A stretch of DNA of 64,000 nucleotides. Source: Lysinibacillus odysseyi. Its GTDB lineage: Bacteria > Bacillota > Bacilli > Bacillales_A > Planococcaceae. Of this stretch, positions 1 to 8,426 are shown in pieces. A program made the position numbers and the translations under genes. Each line of letters begins with the position of its first letter. Position 1 is the first letter of the stretch. Below the pieces are notes generated by a model. The model did no database searches. It saw only the letters and a program-made list of their open reading frames with translations, and was not told the origin of the DNA. The DNA is taken from NCBI GenBank assembly GCA_014595895.1, contig JABUKB010000001.1, positions 1-64,000 of the forward strand. Reading direction: 5' to 3'.

Positions 1-1495
1 AATAACGCAGGTACTGCAGAATCGGTTCTTGTATTCGATACTAAATCATCCATTGGTTCGTTAGTGATCAATGCAAACTATGTCGCTGTAAAAAATGCAA
101 ATGTAACGGAAAGTGCAACGATCACTTCCAATGTGACTTCAGAAGTTCTATTAGATGGTGTGAAAATTGCCAAAGATTTAGTAATGGATAATGCCATCGT
201 TGGTACAGTAGCTTCTCTAAACCATAAGTTTGTACAAACGAATGAAACTGGAGCAAGATTAAAGTTAGTCAATGCGATATATCAAGCACTTTATGTAAGG
301 CATGATAATATCTCCATCGAATCCAATACAACCATTCCTTTCATTACATTTGCTGGGGCCGTTCAAACGGCAAATGTAACTGGAACTGTTGCAAAAATGA
401 GGATAGAATCCACATCTCCGGTAGAAATTACAGGGAATATAAATGTTACAGAATTAGTTTTAACTAATTTAACTAATTTGTTTTTAAATAACTCGGGGCG
501 AATTGAGAAATTAGTAGTTGAAAATCCCCTGGCCACTGTTACTTTAGGTGTTATGTTACCACGAGTGAATGAATTATCGCTTCCAGAGAGGGCAACACCT
601 GCAACGATTATTACTAACTATGGTTTAACAGCTTCCCAAATCGGAAGTATTATTGTTGGGGGAGTTATAACTGGTCCGCCACAGGTACCAAGCACAGGGG
701 GGGGGGGTGGATCTGTCGATGTAGCCAAACCACAATTAAAAGAGACAGGCTATTTAACAGCGGGCGGTCAAGGTACTTATGGGACGGCGAGCCTAGACAA
801 TAAGAAACTAACGATCGATTTATCAAATGAGAATGTAGCCAGCATACCGGGTGCGGTAGCGGGTGTCATTGAATTTAATGAAGCTGTAACTATCACATCT
901 AGCCTACAAGGGTTATCAGGTACGACTACAGTAGTAAACGGAAAACACGTATGTATTTAACTGGAACTTCCTAGGGGCACCGACATTAGCACAGGTAAAA
1001 GCAGCAGGGTTATACAGCTTTGAGATTGTGGCAACAGATGCATCAGGAAATTCAGAAACTTATACAGTAGAATTAACATTTGATACAGCAAACCTCGCGA
1101 CATTTAATATTGTGAATTATGAGGAAGGTTCAAATATCCTTGAAATTAAAGGTTTAAGTAACATCGAGGAAAACTCGATATTTAATTTAAAGAAACTAAT
1201 TTATAGTGATGCCGAAGGGACAGTAGCTACCCATACATTAAATGGTGAATATGTTCTTGTAGCTTCTTTAGAAGATGTAGATACAGCAGGTGAATATTTC
1301 TACAAAGAAGGAACTTTAAAGGTAATATTAACTGCTTCTGATAGTGTAACTATTGAAGGATTAGCTGGATTTGATAGTAAGGGTACTGTTGGGGATAACC
1401 TAACTGCTCTTAAAGGTTGGAATATCGACCCTTCAAGTAATGAAGCAGAAGCAGTGAATAATATTGGAATTACAGTAACCCCTGAACAAAACTAA
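1..1495 (+). pseudogene. S-layer-like surface protein, 3' part, frameshifted
   Basis: The reading frame is already open at base 1, so the gene begins outside the window. It encodes threonine/valine/asparagine-rich beta-type repeats, a poly-glycine linker at about 697-710, and a C-terminal domain. The frame stops at 958-960. The following frame (from about 955 to 1495) continues the same protein: deleting one GTAT of the tandem GTATGTAT at 949-956 joins the two frames as ...GKHVFNWNFLGAPTLA... It is therefore read as one gene broken by a 4-bp duplication. No SLH domain lies in the visible part. The composition resembles the C-terminal halves of large S-layer-associated proteins of Bacillales. 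The protein probably ends at the TAA at 1493-1495, with no hairpin terminator seen right after it. A sequencing error is the alternative to real decay. Confidence 0.7.
697..707 (+). repeat. Homopolymeric G tract (11 G)
   Basis: Eleven consecutive G lie inside the S-layer-like frame and, with the following TGG, encode a short glycine run between two domains. A tract this long is prone to slippage during replication, so it could switch the downstream frame. It could equally be a place for assembly error. Confidence 0.85.
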
Positions 1496-1541
1496 ACGAA
1501 ACGTTACTTTATAAATTCATGTTTTAATATGAATGAAAGAA

Positions 1542-2250
1542 GTGGAAAGTATTCCTTATGGTATATATTGAGGAAGCTTTCTAACTGTCTTGTTGAATAG
1601 ATAGGTGAGATACCTGTCTATGACAACAGTCTAAATGTCATATGCCTAATCCTCCTGCATCCAGTGAGGCTCTAACAAGCTGAAGGGGTGAAGTCAGGTG
1701 AAGTCGTACTTATACAGATTATAAGGCGGGGCTCTTTAAAAAATGGCTATGGTTAGGAGAACGAATCTATGTAGAAGGTTCTAGAGGTAGCTGGTGATAC
1801 AAATAGCGCTAGGGGTTTATCATCAGTCACTGTAGCTGAGATGGTACAGATGAGATTCGAACAATTGAGACTGTTAAACGAATCTTTCTCTAGGAATGGA
1901 GTAGAAACCTAAGGTCATTAAAAGAAGGGATAGACAAGACGGAACGTTTGAAGTCTTATATGAAGAGGTGGGTTAGCACCAGTGAAGCATATAAGATGGC
2001 AGCGGGTTCATAGTAGTGTTGATTGCTAGCCGTTAGGACTTGCATGGTAACATGTGAGAAGGGTAAAACTAGCAGGAGCGAAGGAATCCAGTCAGTAGTA
2101 GACTCTTGATAAAAGCTTATTTTCCCAAAATATTGCTGAATATTTGTTAGAGTTTAAATGTTTATTATTGACGGATCGCCATATGCGATGAAAGTCGCTC
2201 GTATGGTGAAGGCTCACTATAAAGCTTGAATAGTATAAGGTGAGAATAGC
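1542..2250 (+). mobile_element. ORF-less group II intron
   Basis: This 700-nt stretch has no open frame but carries typical group II intron RNA. Near the 3' end, 2177-2208 folds as domain V: lower stem CGCCATA/TATGGTG, a CG bulge, and upper stem GCGAT/GTCGC closed by a GAAA loop. The first three bases, CGC, fit the alternative catalytic triad known in some bacterial classes. Bases 2213-2244 form a domain VI hairpin closed by CTCAC/GTGAG. The 5' half has domain-I-like sequence, including a hairpin with a GAGA loop at about 1605-1622 and the run TCTAACAAGCTGAAGGGGTG. No reverse transcriptase is present, so mobility would need a protein in trans. The 3' end is near 2250. The 5' end is uncertain: GTGGAAAG at 1542 is only a candidate. 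The intron lies after a stop codon and before another S-layer fragment, so splicing would not restore one long frame. Confidence 0.68.
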
Positions 2251-2757
2251 TTGGTTTTAACAGGTGTTGGAGTTAATGTTGCCAATAGTGAAATTACTGG
2301 CACATCGTTAGCAATGCAGTACAGCTTAGATTCTACAAACGGTATTGATGGAATTTGGGCTGATGCTTCTGCAACAAATACAACAGTTGCATTCACTGCT
2401 CCTGGAAATGTTTATATCCGAGAAAAAAATAATCCTTCTAACTTTAGAATGGTAGCCACAGTAACAAAACCAACTACTCCTAATCCAGGAAGAATGCAAG
2501 GAAGTAGCGGAGCTGGTTACACAAAGTTAAATGGTTTAGTTAATGATGAAACATATGAATATTTTGTTAGCAGTGATTCGACTGTAGATGCAAGTAATGC
2601 AGGTTGGTCAGGGGCAACAACAGTATCATTAGCAGGTAGTTTTTATATTGATAATATTCCAGCGACTACTGGACAACATATTCATATTAGGCTAAAAGCA
2701 AATAATACTCGATTAGCTTCAGATATTGCACATGTAGCCTCAGTTAACAGTCCATAA
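2251..2757 (+). pseudogene. S-layer-like protein C-terminal fragment
   Basis: An open frame of about 168 codons directly follows the intron 3' end and starts in the middle of a domain (VLTGVGVNVANSEITG...). It has no ribosome binding site, no credible start and no signal peptide. The composition (YSLDSTNGIDGIW..., VYIREKNNPSNFR) matches the repeated beta-domains found near the C terminus of large surface proteins. It ends in a TAA followed by a terminator. The simplest reading is the 3' remnant of a surface-protein gene whose 5' part was replaced by the intron. Whether it once joined the upstream fragment cannot be shown, because that fragment has its own stop at 1495. Confidence 0.6.
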
Positions 2758-2798
2758 ATAAAAAAACTAATGTAAGTTATTAAAATAGTTTAATCAAT

Positions 2799-2848
2799 AG
2801 TGAAAGTGCTTTAGTGAATTAATTTTACCAATAGTACTTTCACTTTTA
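2799..2848 (+). terminator. Intrinsic terminator after S-layer fragment
   Basis: Arms AGTGAAAGTGCT and AGTACTTTCACTT enclose a 22-nt loop and are followed by TTTA. It lies 40 bases after the stop of the upstream fragment. Confidence 0.65.
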
Positions 2849-2953
2849 TAATTTTTACTAGGTATATTTTAATTTAAATGCCAGTTTTATTTTAATGAAT
2901 ATTAGAACCTTTTTATATTAAGTTTTTATCATATCGAATAGAGGGTGTTACAG

Positions 2954-3820
2954 TTGTTAATAGAAAAGTTAAACTCAAGTAACGTAAAAGATGTTCTAAC
3001 AGAATTTAGCCATTCAAGAGGGGATTTCTTACTTTCAGATTTGACAAAGGACTCCTCTGTAATCGGAATTGCGTTAGACAAAAACTATCCTGTAGGATTA
3101 ATATTAGCGGAGTATAAAATGTCTAATAAATTAGGAGTCATCTATTCTATAAATGTAAAAAAAGAATATAGTAATCGAAATATAGAAGAGAAACTTTTGA
3201 AATATGCAGAAAAAGAACTAAAGGGGAAAGGTGCAAATGTAACTTTCACTAATATATTCCCTGAAACGAGTGCGAATGTAAAGTTTACTTTAAAAAAACA
3301 AAAATGGACAAATCCAGTTTCAGAAAAAATTCACTTTGTTATTAATGTAAAAGAAATGGAATCTGAGAAATGGATTGAAAATAATATATTTCCAAATGAA
3401 TACTCTATTAAAAATTGGGATCAAATTAAATCTGAGGATTACGAACTAATAAGTAAAGCAGAATGGATTCCCAAACACTTATCGCCAATTGAAGCCTACA
3501 GTTTTGGGCAAATAAGTAATGCAACTAGCTTATGGATTTACTATCACGATGAAATAATAGGGTGGATTTCAAGTGTTGTTGAAAATAATGAATATTTATT
3601 TATAACCTCATTATTTATACGAGAAGATAAGCGAAATAATTATATACTTAGACCATTGTTGGGTGAAGTTATTAAGAAGCAAATAGAGTTGGATATTCCA
3701 TATGCTTGTTTCGATGTAAGGACCGAAGATACTAAAGTTTCAGGCTTTTTTAGAAGATACTTCAAAAAATATATTCTTAATACGCTTGAGATAAGTAGTT
3801 CATATAAAATTCTTAAGTGA
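2954..3820 (+). CDS. GNAT-type acetyltransferase-like protein
   Basis: The product of about 288 residues has the alternating pattern of the acyl-CoA N-acyltransferase fold. Two similar halves can be seen: residues ~10-100 (GIALDKNYPVGLILAEYK, then VIYSINVKKEYSNRNIEEKL) and ~190-285 (YYHDEIIGWISSVV, then FITSLFIREDKR), each a beta-strand pair followed by the acetyl-CoA-loop-like segment. The substrate cannot be inferred. The TTG at 2954 is preferred over the GTG at 2945 because GAGGG at 2941-2945 is then correctly spaced. The gene stands alone between two broken S-layer fragments and is more AT-rich than its neighbours, which suggests an inserted accessory gene. No promoter was convincing. Family assignment is moderately secure, function unknown. 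Confidence 0.7.
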   Translation: MLIEKLNSSNVKDVLTEFSHSRGDFLLSDLTKDSSVIGIALDKNYPVGLILAEYKMSNKLGVIYSINVKKEYSNRNIEEKLLKYAEKELKGKGANVTFTNIFPETSANVKFTLKKQKWTNPVSEKIHFVINVKEMESEKWIENNIFPNEYSIKNWDQIKSEDYELISKAEWIPKHLSPIEAYSFGQISNATSLWIYYHDEIIGWISSVVENNEYLFITSLFIREDKRNNYILRPLLGEVIKKQIELDIPYACFDVRTEDTKVSGFFRRYFKKYILNTLEISSSYKILK

Positions 3821-3957
3821 ATTTGAGATTTTGATGAATGTTTATTTGTACATTTATTTAATACAAGCACACCTAGTTGAAGGTAGTGGCTAAGAAGTTA
3901 TACAAATAACTAATTTATCATAGAATTGTATTGAGGGAAATGAGTATAAAAGAACAC

Positions 3958-4033
3958 TATTGACGGATATCTGTGTACGGTGAAAGCCGCCTGCATCGTG
4001 AAGGCTCGTTATAATGCATAAGACGAGAATAGC
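3958..4033 (+). mobile_element. 3' remnant of a second group II intron (domains V-VI)
   Basis: This segment matches 2168-2250 closely: it starts with the same TATTGACGGAT, keeps the GTGAAAG domain V loop region and ends with the same GAGAATAGC. The domain VI closing stem changes from CTCAC/GTGAG to CTCGT/ACGAG, a compensatory double change, and one upper pair of domain V changes from A-T to G-C. This supports a real conserved RNA fold and relates the two copies as different introns, not a recent duplication. Parts of the lower domain V stem no longer pair. Only about 76 nt remain; no domains I-IV precede it. Confidence 0.68.
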
Positions 4034-4612
4034 GATTATACAACAAACTCAACTTTGAGCACAACAACAGCAGTAAAAGTAGGCGGATCAATATTAACAG
4101 CAGATACGGATTATACGTTAACAGGAAATACGCTAACCATAAAGAAAGAATACCTGGCTACCAAAGTAGTAGGTCCAGTTGCGGTATCAATAGAATTTTC
4201 AGCAGGAATAGCCGCAACATTCATCATTAATGTTATAGATACACCTTGGATAGATCCTATCATTAGTAGTGTAAACTTTTCAAGTATATTTGGCAGTAAC
4301 CCTATAACTGCTGGAAAATTTACGGGGTGGAATTCAGGGAGTCAATATGGATTGATTGAACTTAGTTTTGCACAGCCTCAAACATTCAGTAAGGTTAAAG
4401 TAACTGCATATGCTCAACCAGATTCCACTGAGTCCTATATACTTTATAATGAATCTGGACAGATAATTGGACGGACTACTCAAATGGTAATAGGTGAATC
4501 TACTTTTGAGATTCCAGTAACTAATGGTACTTATTCAAAACTTAGGGTTGAGGTTTGGGTTGGAGAAGGACGCTCTTGGGTGAATATTGTCAAAGTACTT
4601 TTAGGAGAGTAA
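4034..4612 (+). pseudogene. X2-like/beta-sandwich surface-protein fragment
   Basis: The frame is open directly from the intron remnant and starts inside a domain. Residues 1-70 resemble the CBM X2 or Ig-like module of surface proteins (DYTLTGNTLTIKKEYLAT..., then IEFSAGIAATFIINVID). The remaining 120 residues (WIDPIISSVNFSSIFG...) look like a discoidin-type jelly-roll, judged only from the pattern of strands and aromatic residues. There is no ribosome binding site, signal peptide or SLH domain, so this is the 3' end of a gene that lost its 5' part at the intron junction. It ends at TAA 4610-4612. Confidence 0.6.
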
Positions 4613-5382
4613 GTAGTGTGTTGTCGGGTACCGTTACTGAACGATTGGAGGAATTTTGCTCATGAATTCCTTTGGTTTGTGACCAAACGTAGATTCGGCA
4701 ATCAACCCACAATAACGAATGATTCAATTATATACAATATTTATGAACACTATAATTATAGCCTTTCATTCCAACAATGGAGTGAAGGGCTATTTCTATT
4801 TCGGTCTTATGTCATAGTTAGTATATGATGATTACTAGCCTTAGTTTGCGTATTGTGACTATAGATAATGTAAGGAATAAATCGCTCTCTGATAGCTTCA
4901 CCGTAAGCCATAATCAAATAACGCATATAAAATACTAGAGGTGTTTAGTGTTAACTGAATACGGGTTTACGAATCAGTTTAAAATCAGATACCCAACAGG
5001 TGTGGTCCCTTTTTTAAACGTATAAAGATCTTTTATATGATGATTAGTAATTTTCGAAAGTTAGTGTTCTGTCATGCAGCTGATTGTTCGTTTTCACAAA
5101 AGACTCAAAATGTTCACAATTAGAGAAACATTTATTTATTAAAAATAACCTTGAATATGGGTCTTTATAACTTAAATGAGAGTATGCCATTGGAAGTGTA
5201 TTTTAAAAATGTATATTAATTACTTGCGAGTAATTAATGTTATAAAATAAGGAATTGTTATTCCATATTTAATGAGGGGTAAACCTTATCAGAATAAGCA
5301 TTCAGTAAGTTTTTTCTTATCTTTTCTTTTTTATCACTTCCATGTTTGTTATAATATACCTTTTATTTTAACACTAATTAAT
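4613..5382. other. Long intergenic region upstream of the S-layer gene
   Basis: Apart from the terminator at 4757-4793 no gene is supported here. Bases are AT-rich towards 5382. A possible extended -10 (TGTTATAAT) is at 5347-5355, a weaker candidate than the promoter at 5441. A 39-codon frame on the minus strand (4807-4926) lacks a ribosome binding site and is not called. Confidence 0.6.
4757..4793 (+). terminator. Hairpin terminator-like structure
   Basis: Arms ATAGCCTTTCATTCC and GGAGTGAAGGGCTAT pair with a few G-T wobbles and are followed by TTTCTATTT. It ends transcription of the upstream fragment. Confidence 0.55.
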
Positions 5383-5406
5383 GGTAATATACCGTGATAT
5401 ATTACC
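5383..5406. promoter_or_regulatory. Perfect inverted repeat upstream of S-layer promoter
   Basis: GGTAATATA and TATATTACC are exact inverted copies separated by six bases (CCGTGA). The site ends 34 bases before the -35 box at 5441, and a related half-site (ATAATATACC) lies at 5351-5360. There is no T-run, so it is more like a protein operator than a terminator. The binding protein is unknown. Confidence 0.5.
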
Positions 5407-5440
5407 TAAAATCCTCTTCTCCTTTACCAATTTTTAGCGA

Positions 5441-5469
5441 TTGACGCTTCAAAATATTAAGAATATAAT
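5441..5469 (+). promoter_or_regulatory. Consensus sigma-A promoter of the S-layer gene
   Basis: TTGACG (5441-5446), a 17-base spacer and a perfect TATAAT (5464-5469) form a near-ideal vegetative promoter. Transcription would start near 5476, giving a leader of about 80 nt. This fits a gene expected to be among the most strongly expressed in the cell. Confidence 0.85.
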
Positions 5470-5476
5470 TCGAACT

Positions 5477-5522
5477 GCTACCAATCTTAGAAAAATAGCG
5501 TTTTAAAAGTTAATTTTGGTAG
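5477..5522 (+). other. 5' leader stem-loop of S-layer mRNA
   Basis: CTACCAA (5477-5483) pairs with TTGGTAG (5516-5522). The stem would begin at or next to the first transcribed base. Hairpins at the very 5' end stabilise mRNAs in Bacillales; this role is inferred. Confidence 0.5.
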
Positions 5523-5556
5523 ATGAGTTAGGTATAGAATTTGGAGGAATATAATA

Positions 5557-8346
5557 GTGGTTACTAAATATAAAAAATTTGTCGCAACAGCAGCAACAGC
5601 TACATTAGTAGCATCAGCAATCGTACCAGTAGCATCAGCAAACGAATCAACATTCACAGATATCGGTGGTTATGCGCAAGAAACACAAGATAAAATCAAT
5701 TCATTAGCAGAGCGTGGAATCGTAAACGGTACTTCTGCAACGACTTTCAACCCGACTGCACCTATTAAGCGCAGCCAAGTTGTTAAATTACTAGGTCGCT
5801 ATTTAGTAGAAGAGCAAGGCAAAGAAATTCCTGCAGACTGGGCTACAGTAAAGCGTTTTACTGATGTAGACTTAGCAAAAGACACAGAGTTATCTAAATA
5901 TGCAGCAGTTGTTTATGACGCTGGCGTATTCACAGGTAACAATGGTGCTTTAGAAGGTTCTAAAGAAATCTCTCGTCAAAACATGGCAGTCGTATTAGAC
6001 CGCGCTGCAGAAGCAATCGCTGGTATTACATTTGTAGAAGCAGCAGAAGGCTTAGACCACGGTGTAACAGATTTAGCAACAGCTAAAACAGCAGCACGCG
6101 AAGCGATCGCAGCATTAAACGCTTTAGAAATTTCAACAGCTAGCCAATTCAAACCATTAAACAACGTATCACGCGCGAACTTTGCAACATTTTTATACAA
6201 TGCAATTGACGTGATTGCAGAATTAACGGAAGAAACAACTTCACTGGAAAAAGCTATTGATGCATTACCAAAAGAAGTAACAGCAGATACATTAGTAGCA
6301 GCAAAAGCTTTAGTTGCTACAGCACAAGTAGAACTTGATGCAGCAGTAAAAGCAGAAACAGTAACAGCTACAGAAGCAGCTGCTTTCCAAGCGAAAATTG
6401 ACGAAGTTGTAGCTCAAATCGAAGCAGTAGAAGAAGCAGCGAAAAAGTTATTCGTAAAATCAGTAGCTCCATTAAATGCAACACAAGTATTAGTTACATT
6501 TAACAAAGAAGTAGACAAAGCAACAGCTGAAACACATGGTAACTATACATTCGCTTCATTAGACGGAGTGACAACAACAGCAACAGCAGCTACATTATCA
6601 GCAGATGGAAAATCAGTTGTCGTAACTGTAGATAACCCAACTTCTAAACGCTACCAAGTAAAAGTAGCAAACGTGCAAGCAAAAGACAAAGCAACTGAAA
6701 TTGCTTCATTCGACCAAATCTTAACATTTGCAGCAGATACAAAAGCACCTTCTATTACAGGTACAGAGCGCGTTTCAGCAAGCAAAGTAAAAGTGAAATT
6801 CTCTGAGCCAGTAAGCGGTGGTACGATTTCTGCTAAATATGCAGACGGAACAGCAATCACAGGCTTCCCAGCTTTAACTCTATCAAAAACTGATGAATTA
6901 TTAGTAGATTTATCAGCTGCTGATATCGTTGTAGGTAAAGATATTGTTATTACATTCAATGGTGTAGTAGACACAAATAACAACTTAATTACACCACAAC
7001 CAGCGTCAGTAACAGTGAAAAAAGAAGCAGTTGACGGTGTAACACCAGCATTGGGTGGAATTACACAAACAGGTGCAAAAGAATTCACAGTGAACTTTAC
7101 AAAAGGCTTAGACGGTTTTGCATTTACTGCTGATGGTACGGAAATTGCCGTAACAAATAACACAGTAACAGCAATCGAAAAAGTAACAGCTACACAATAT
7201 AAAGTAACAGTAGCAAACTTACTAGACGGTCTACAAACAGTAACAGTAAAAGCTGGTAAAGCACAAGATATCGACGGTCAAGCAAACACAGCTGATTTAA
7301 CAAAACTTGTTACATTCAAGAAAGATATTGCAGCACCAAAAGCGACTGCTAAACTAGTAGTAGGTCAAGATAACAAAGAATACGTAGAATTAACATTCGA
7401 TAAAGATGTAACAGTTGGCGCTGTGACAGTGAATGGTTCATACGTAAAAGACTATGTAACAACAGCAGTAACTAACGTTACAGCTACAGCTCAATATGCA
7501 GATGCAACAAACAAAAAAGTTGTATTAGTACCATTAACAGATGCAGCATTATCAGTAGAAGGTGCTACGTATAACTTAAAACTTACATCAGCAGCAGTGA
7601 AGAGCGATGCTGAAGTAGCAATGACAGAAACAGCTGTAACATTCACACGCGGACAAGACGGTGAAGCAGCAGTTACAGAAAACACTGAAGTAGTATCAGG
7701 TGTAACAGTAACGCAAGGTTCTACACCAGATACAGTGTTAGCAACATTCACAGTACCAGCTGGACATAAATTAGATGGAGCATCAGCAATTAACAAAGCA
7801 AACTATTCTATTCCAGGTGCTGAAATCGAATCTATTTCATTAGCAGCAGTATCAGGCACAACGCAAGTAGCGACTTTACACTTAAAATCTAACTCAAACA
7901 CATTTACAGGTGTGCGTAATATCACAGTTAAAGATGTGAAAATTGCAAACTCTACAAAAGTAATGGAGCCAGTATTAATCAACAACCAAGAATTAGTTGA
8001 AAACGTACGTCCAACAGTTGTGAGCGCAGCTATTACAGCAAACAACAAAGTGACAGTAACATTCTCAGAGGCTGTTACAGTAGAACAAGTTGACGCATTT
8101 TTAGTAAAAGCAGGTACTGAAACAGTAGCACAAGCTGCAGCAGGTGCTGTTGTATCAGGTACAGATGCGAAAAAAGTAGAAATTACATTAGCATCAGATT
8201 TCACAACTGCACAATTAGCTGAAACAATTACAGTTGAACCAGCTAAAACAGCAAATGGTGATGTAGATACAGCTAAATTCAAAGTGAAGGATGCAAAAGG
8301 TAACTACGTAGAAGTCTTCGCTCCTGTGACAGTACAAAAACCTTAA
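5557..8346 (+). CDS. Major S-layer protein, three SLH domains
   Basis: The 929-residue product starts with a Sec signal peptide ending in VASA/NES (about residue 28), then three SLH domains at about 30-75, 90-150 and 155-220 (FTDIGGYAQETQDKINSLAE; TAPIKRSQVVKLLGRYL; NNVSRANFATFLY). A helical linker rich in A, E and K follows (about 225-300), then five or six Ig/SbsA-like beta domains (VKSVAPLNATQVLVTFNKEV and relatives). The SLH domains should anchor it non-covalently to pyruvylated wall polymer. GTG start at 5557 follows GGAGG at 5543-5547. Codon use is very uniform (GTA, GCA, ACA), typical of a highly expressed gene. It has its own promoter and a strong terminator, so it is monocistronic. 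The abundance role is inferred from promoter strength and architecture. Confidence 0.93.
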   Translation: MVTKYKKFVATAATATLVASAIVPVASANESTFTDIGGYAQETQDKINSLAERGIVNGTSATTFNPTAPIKRSQVVKLLGRYLVEEQGKEIPADWATVKRFTDVDLAKDTELSKYAAVVYDAGVFTGNNGALEGSKEISRQNMAVVLDRAAEAIAGITFVEAAEGLDHGVTDLATAKTAAREAIAALNALEISTASQFKPLNNVSRANFATFLYNAIDVIAELTEETTSLEKAIDALPKEVTADTLVAAKALVATAQVELDAAVKAETVTATEAAAFQAKIDEVVAQIEAVEEAAKKLFVKSVAPLNATQVLVTFNKEVDKATAETHGNYTFASLDGVTTTATAATLSADGKSVVVTVDNPTSKRYQVKVANVQAKDKATEIASFDQILTFAADTKAPSITGTERVSASKVKVKFSEPVSGGTISAKYADGTAITGFPALTLSKTDELLVDLSAADIVVGKDIVITFNGVVDTNNNLITPQPASVTVKKEAVDGVTPALGGITQTGAKEFTVNFTKGLDGFAFTADGTEIAVTNNTVTAIEKVTATQYKVTVANLLDGLQTVTVKAGKAQDIDGQANTADLTKLVTFKKDIAAPKATAKLVVGQDNKEYVELTFDKDVTVGAVTVNGSYVKDYVTTAVTNVTATAQYADATNKKVVLVPLTDAALSVEGATYNLKLTSAAVKSDAEVAMTETAVTFTRGQDGEAAVTENTEVVSGVTVTQGSTPDTVLATFTVPAGHKLDGASAINKANYSIPGAEIESISLAAVSGTTQVATLHLKSNSNTFTGVRNITVKDVKIANSTKVMEPVLINNQELVENVRPTVVSAAITANNKVTVTFSEAVTVEQVDAFLVKAGTETVAQAAAGAVVSGTDAKKVEITLASDFTTAQLAETITVEPAKTANGDVDTAKFKVKDAKGNYVEVFAPVTVQKP

Positions 8347-8362
8347 TCGTAAATGACGAAAG

Positions 8363-8396
8363 CCCGTATAAGGATATCCTTATACGGGTTTTTTTT
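8363..8396 (+). terminator. Strong intrinsic terminator of S-layer gene
   Basis: CCCGTATAAGGATATCC and its complement form a 13-bp near-perfect palindromic stem (8363-8388) followed directly by eight T. Confidence 0.95.
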
Positions 8397-8426
8397 AAGA
8401 TTGCCAACTCAAAAGGTGGATTAGTA

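Noticed and set aside
1496-2250. Spliceable intron joining exons at 1495 and 2251 into one protein
   Set aside because: A TAA at 1493-1495 ends the upstream frame before any plausible 5' intron end, so splicing would not give one continuous frame.
4616-4828. A 70-codon frame right after the X2-like fragment
   Set aside because: No ribosome binding site or family likeness, it spans the terminator hairpin at 4757-4793, and its codon use is unlike that of genes here.
4807-4926. A 39-codon minus-strand frame starting MRYLIMAYGE
   Set aside because: No ribosome binding site and too short to assign; a transposase relic is possible but cannot be supported.
6651-8282. Long minus-strand frames opposite the S-layer gene
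   Set aside because: They mirror the biased codon use of the S-layer gene (GCA, GTA, ACA) and lack start signals and domains.
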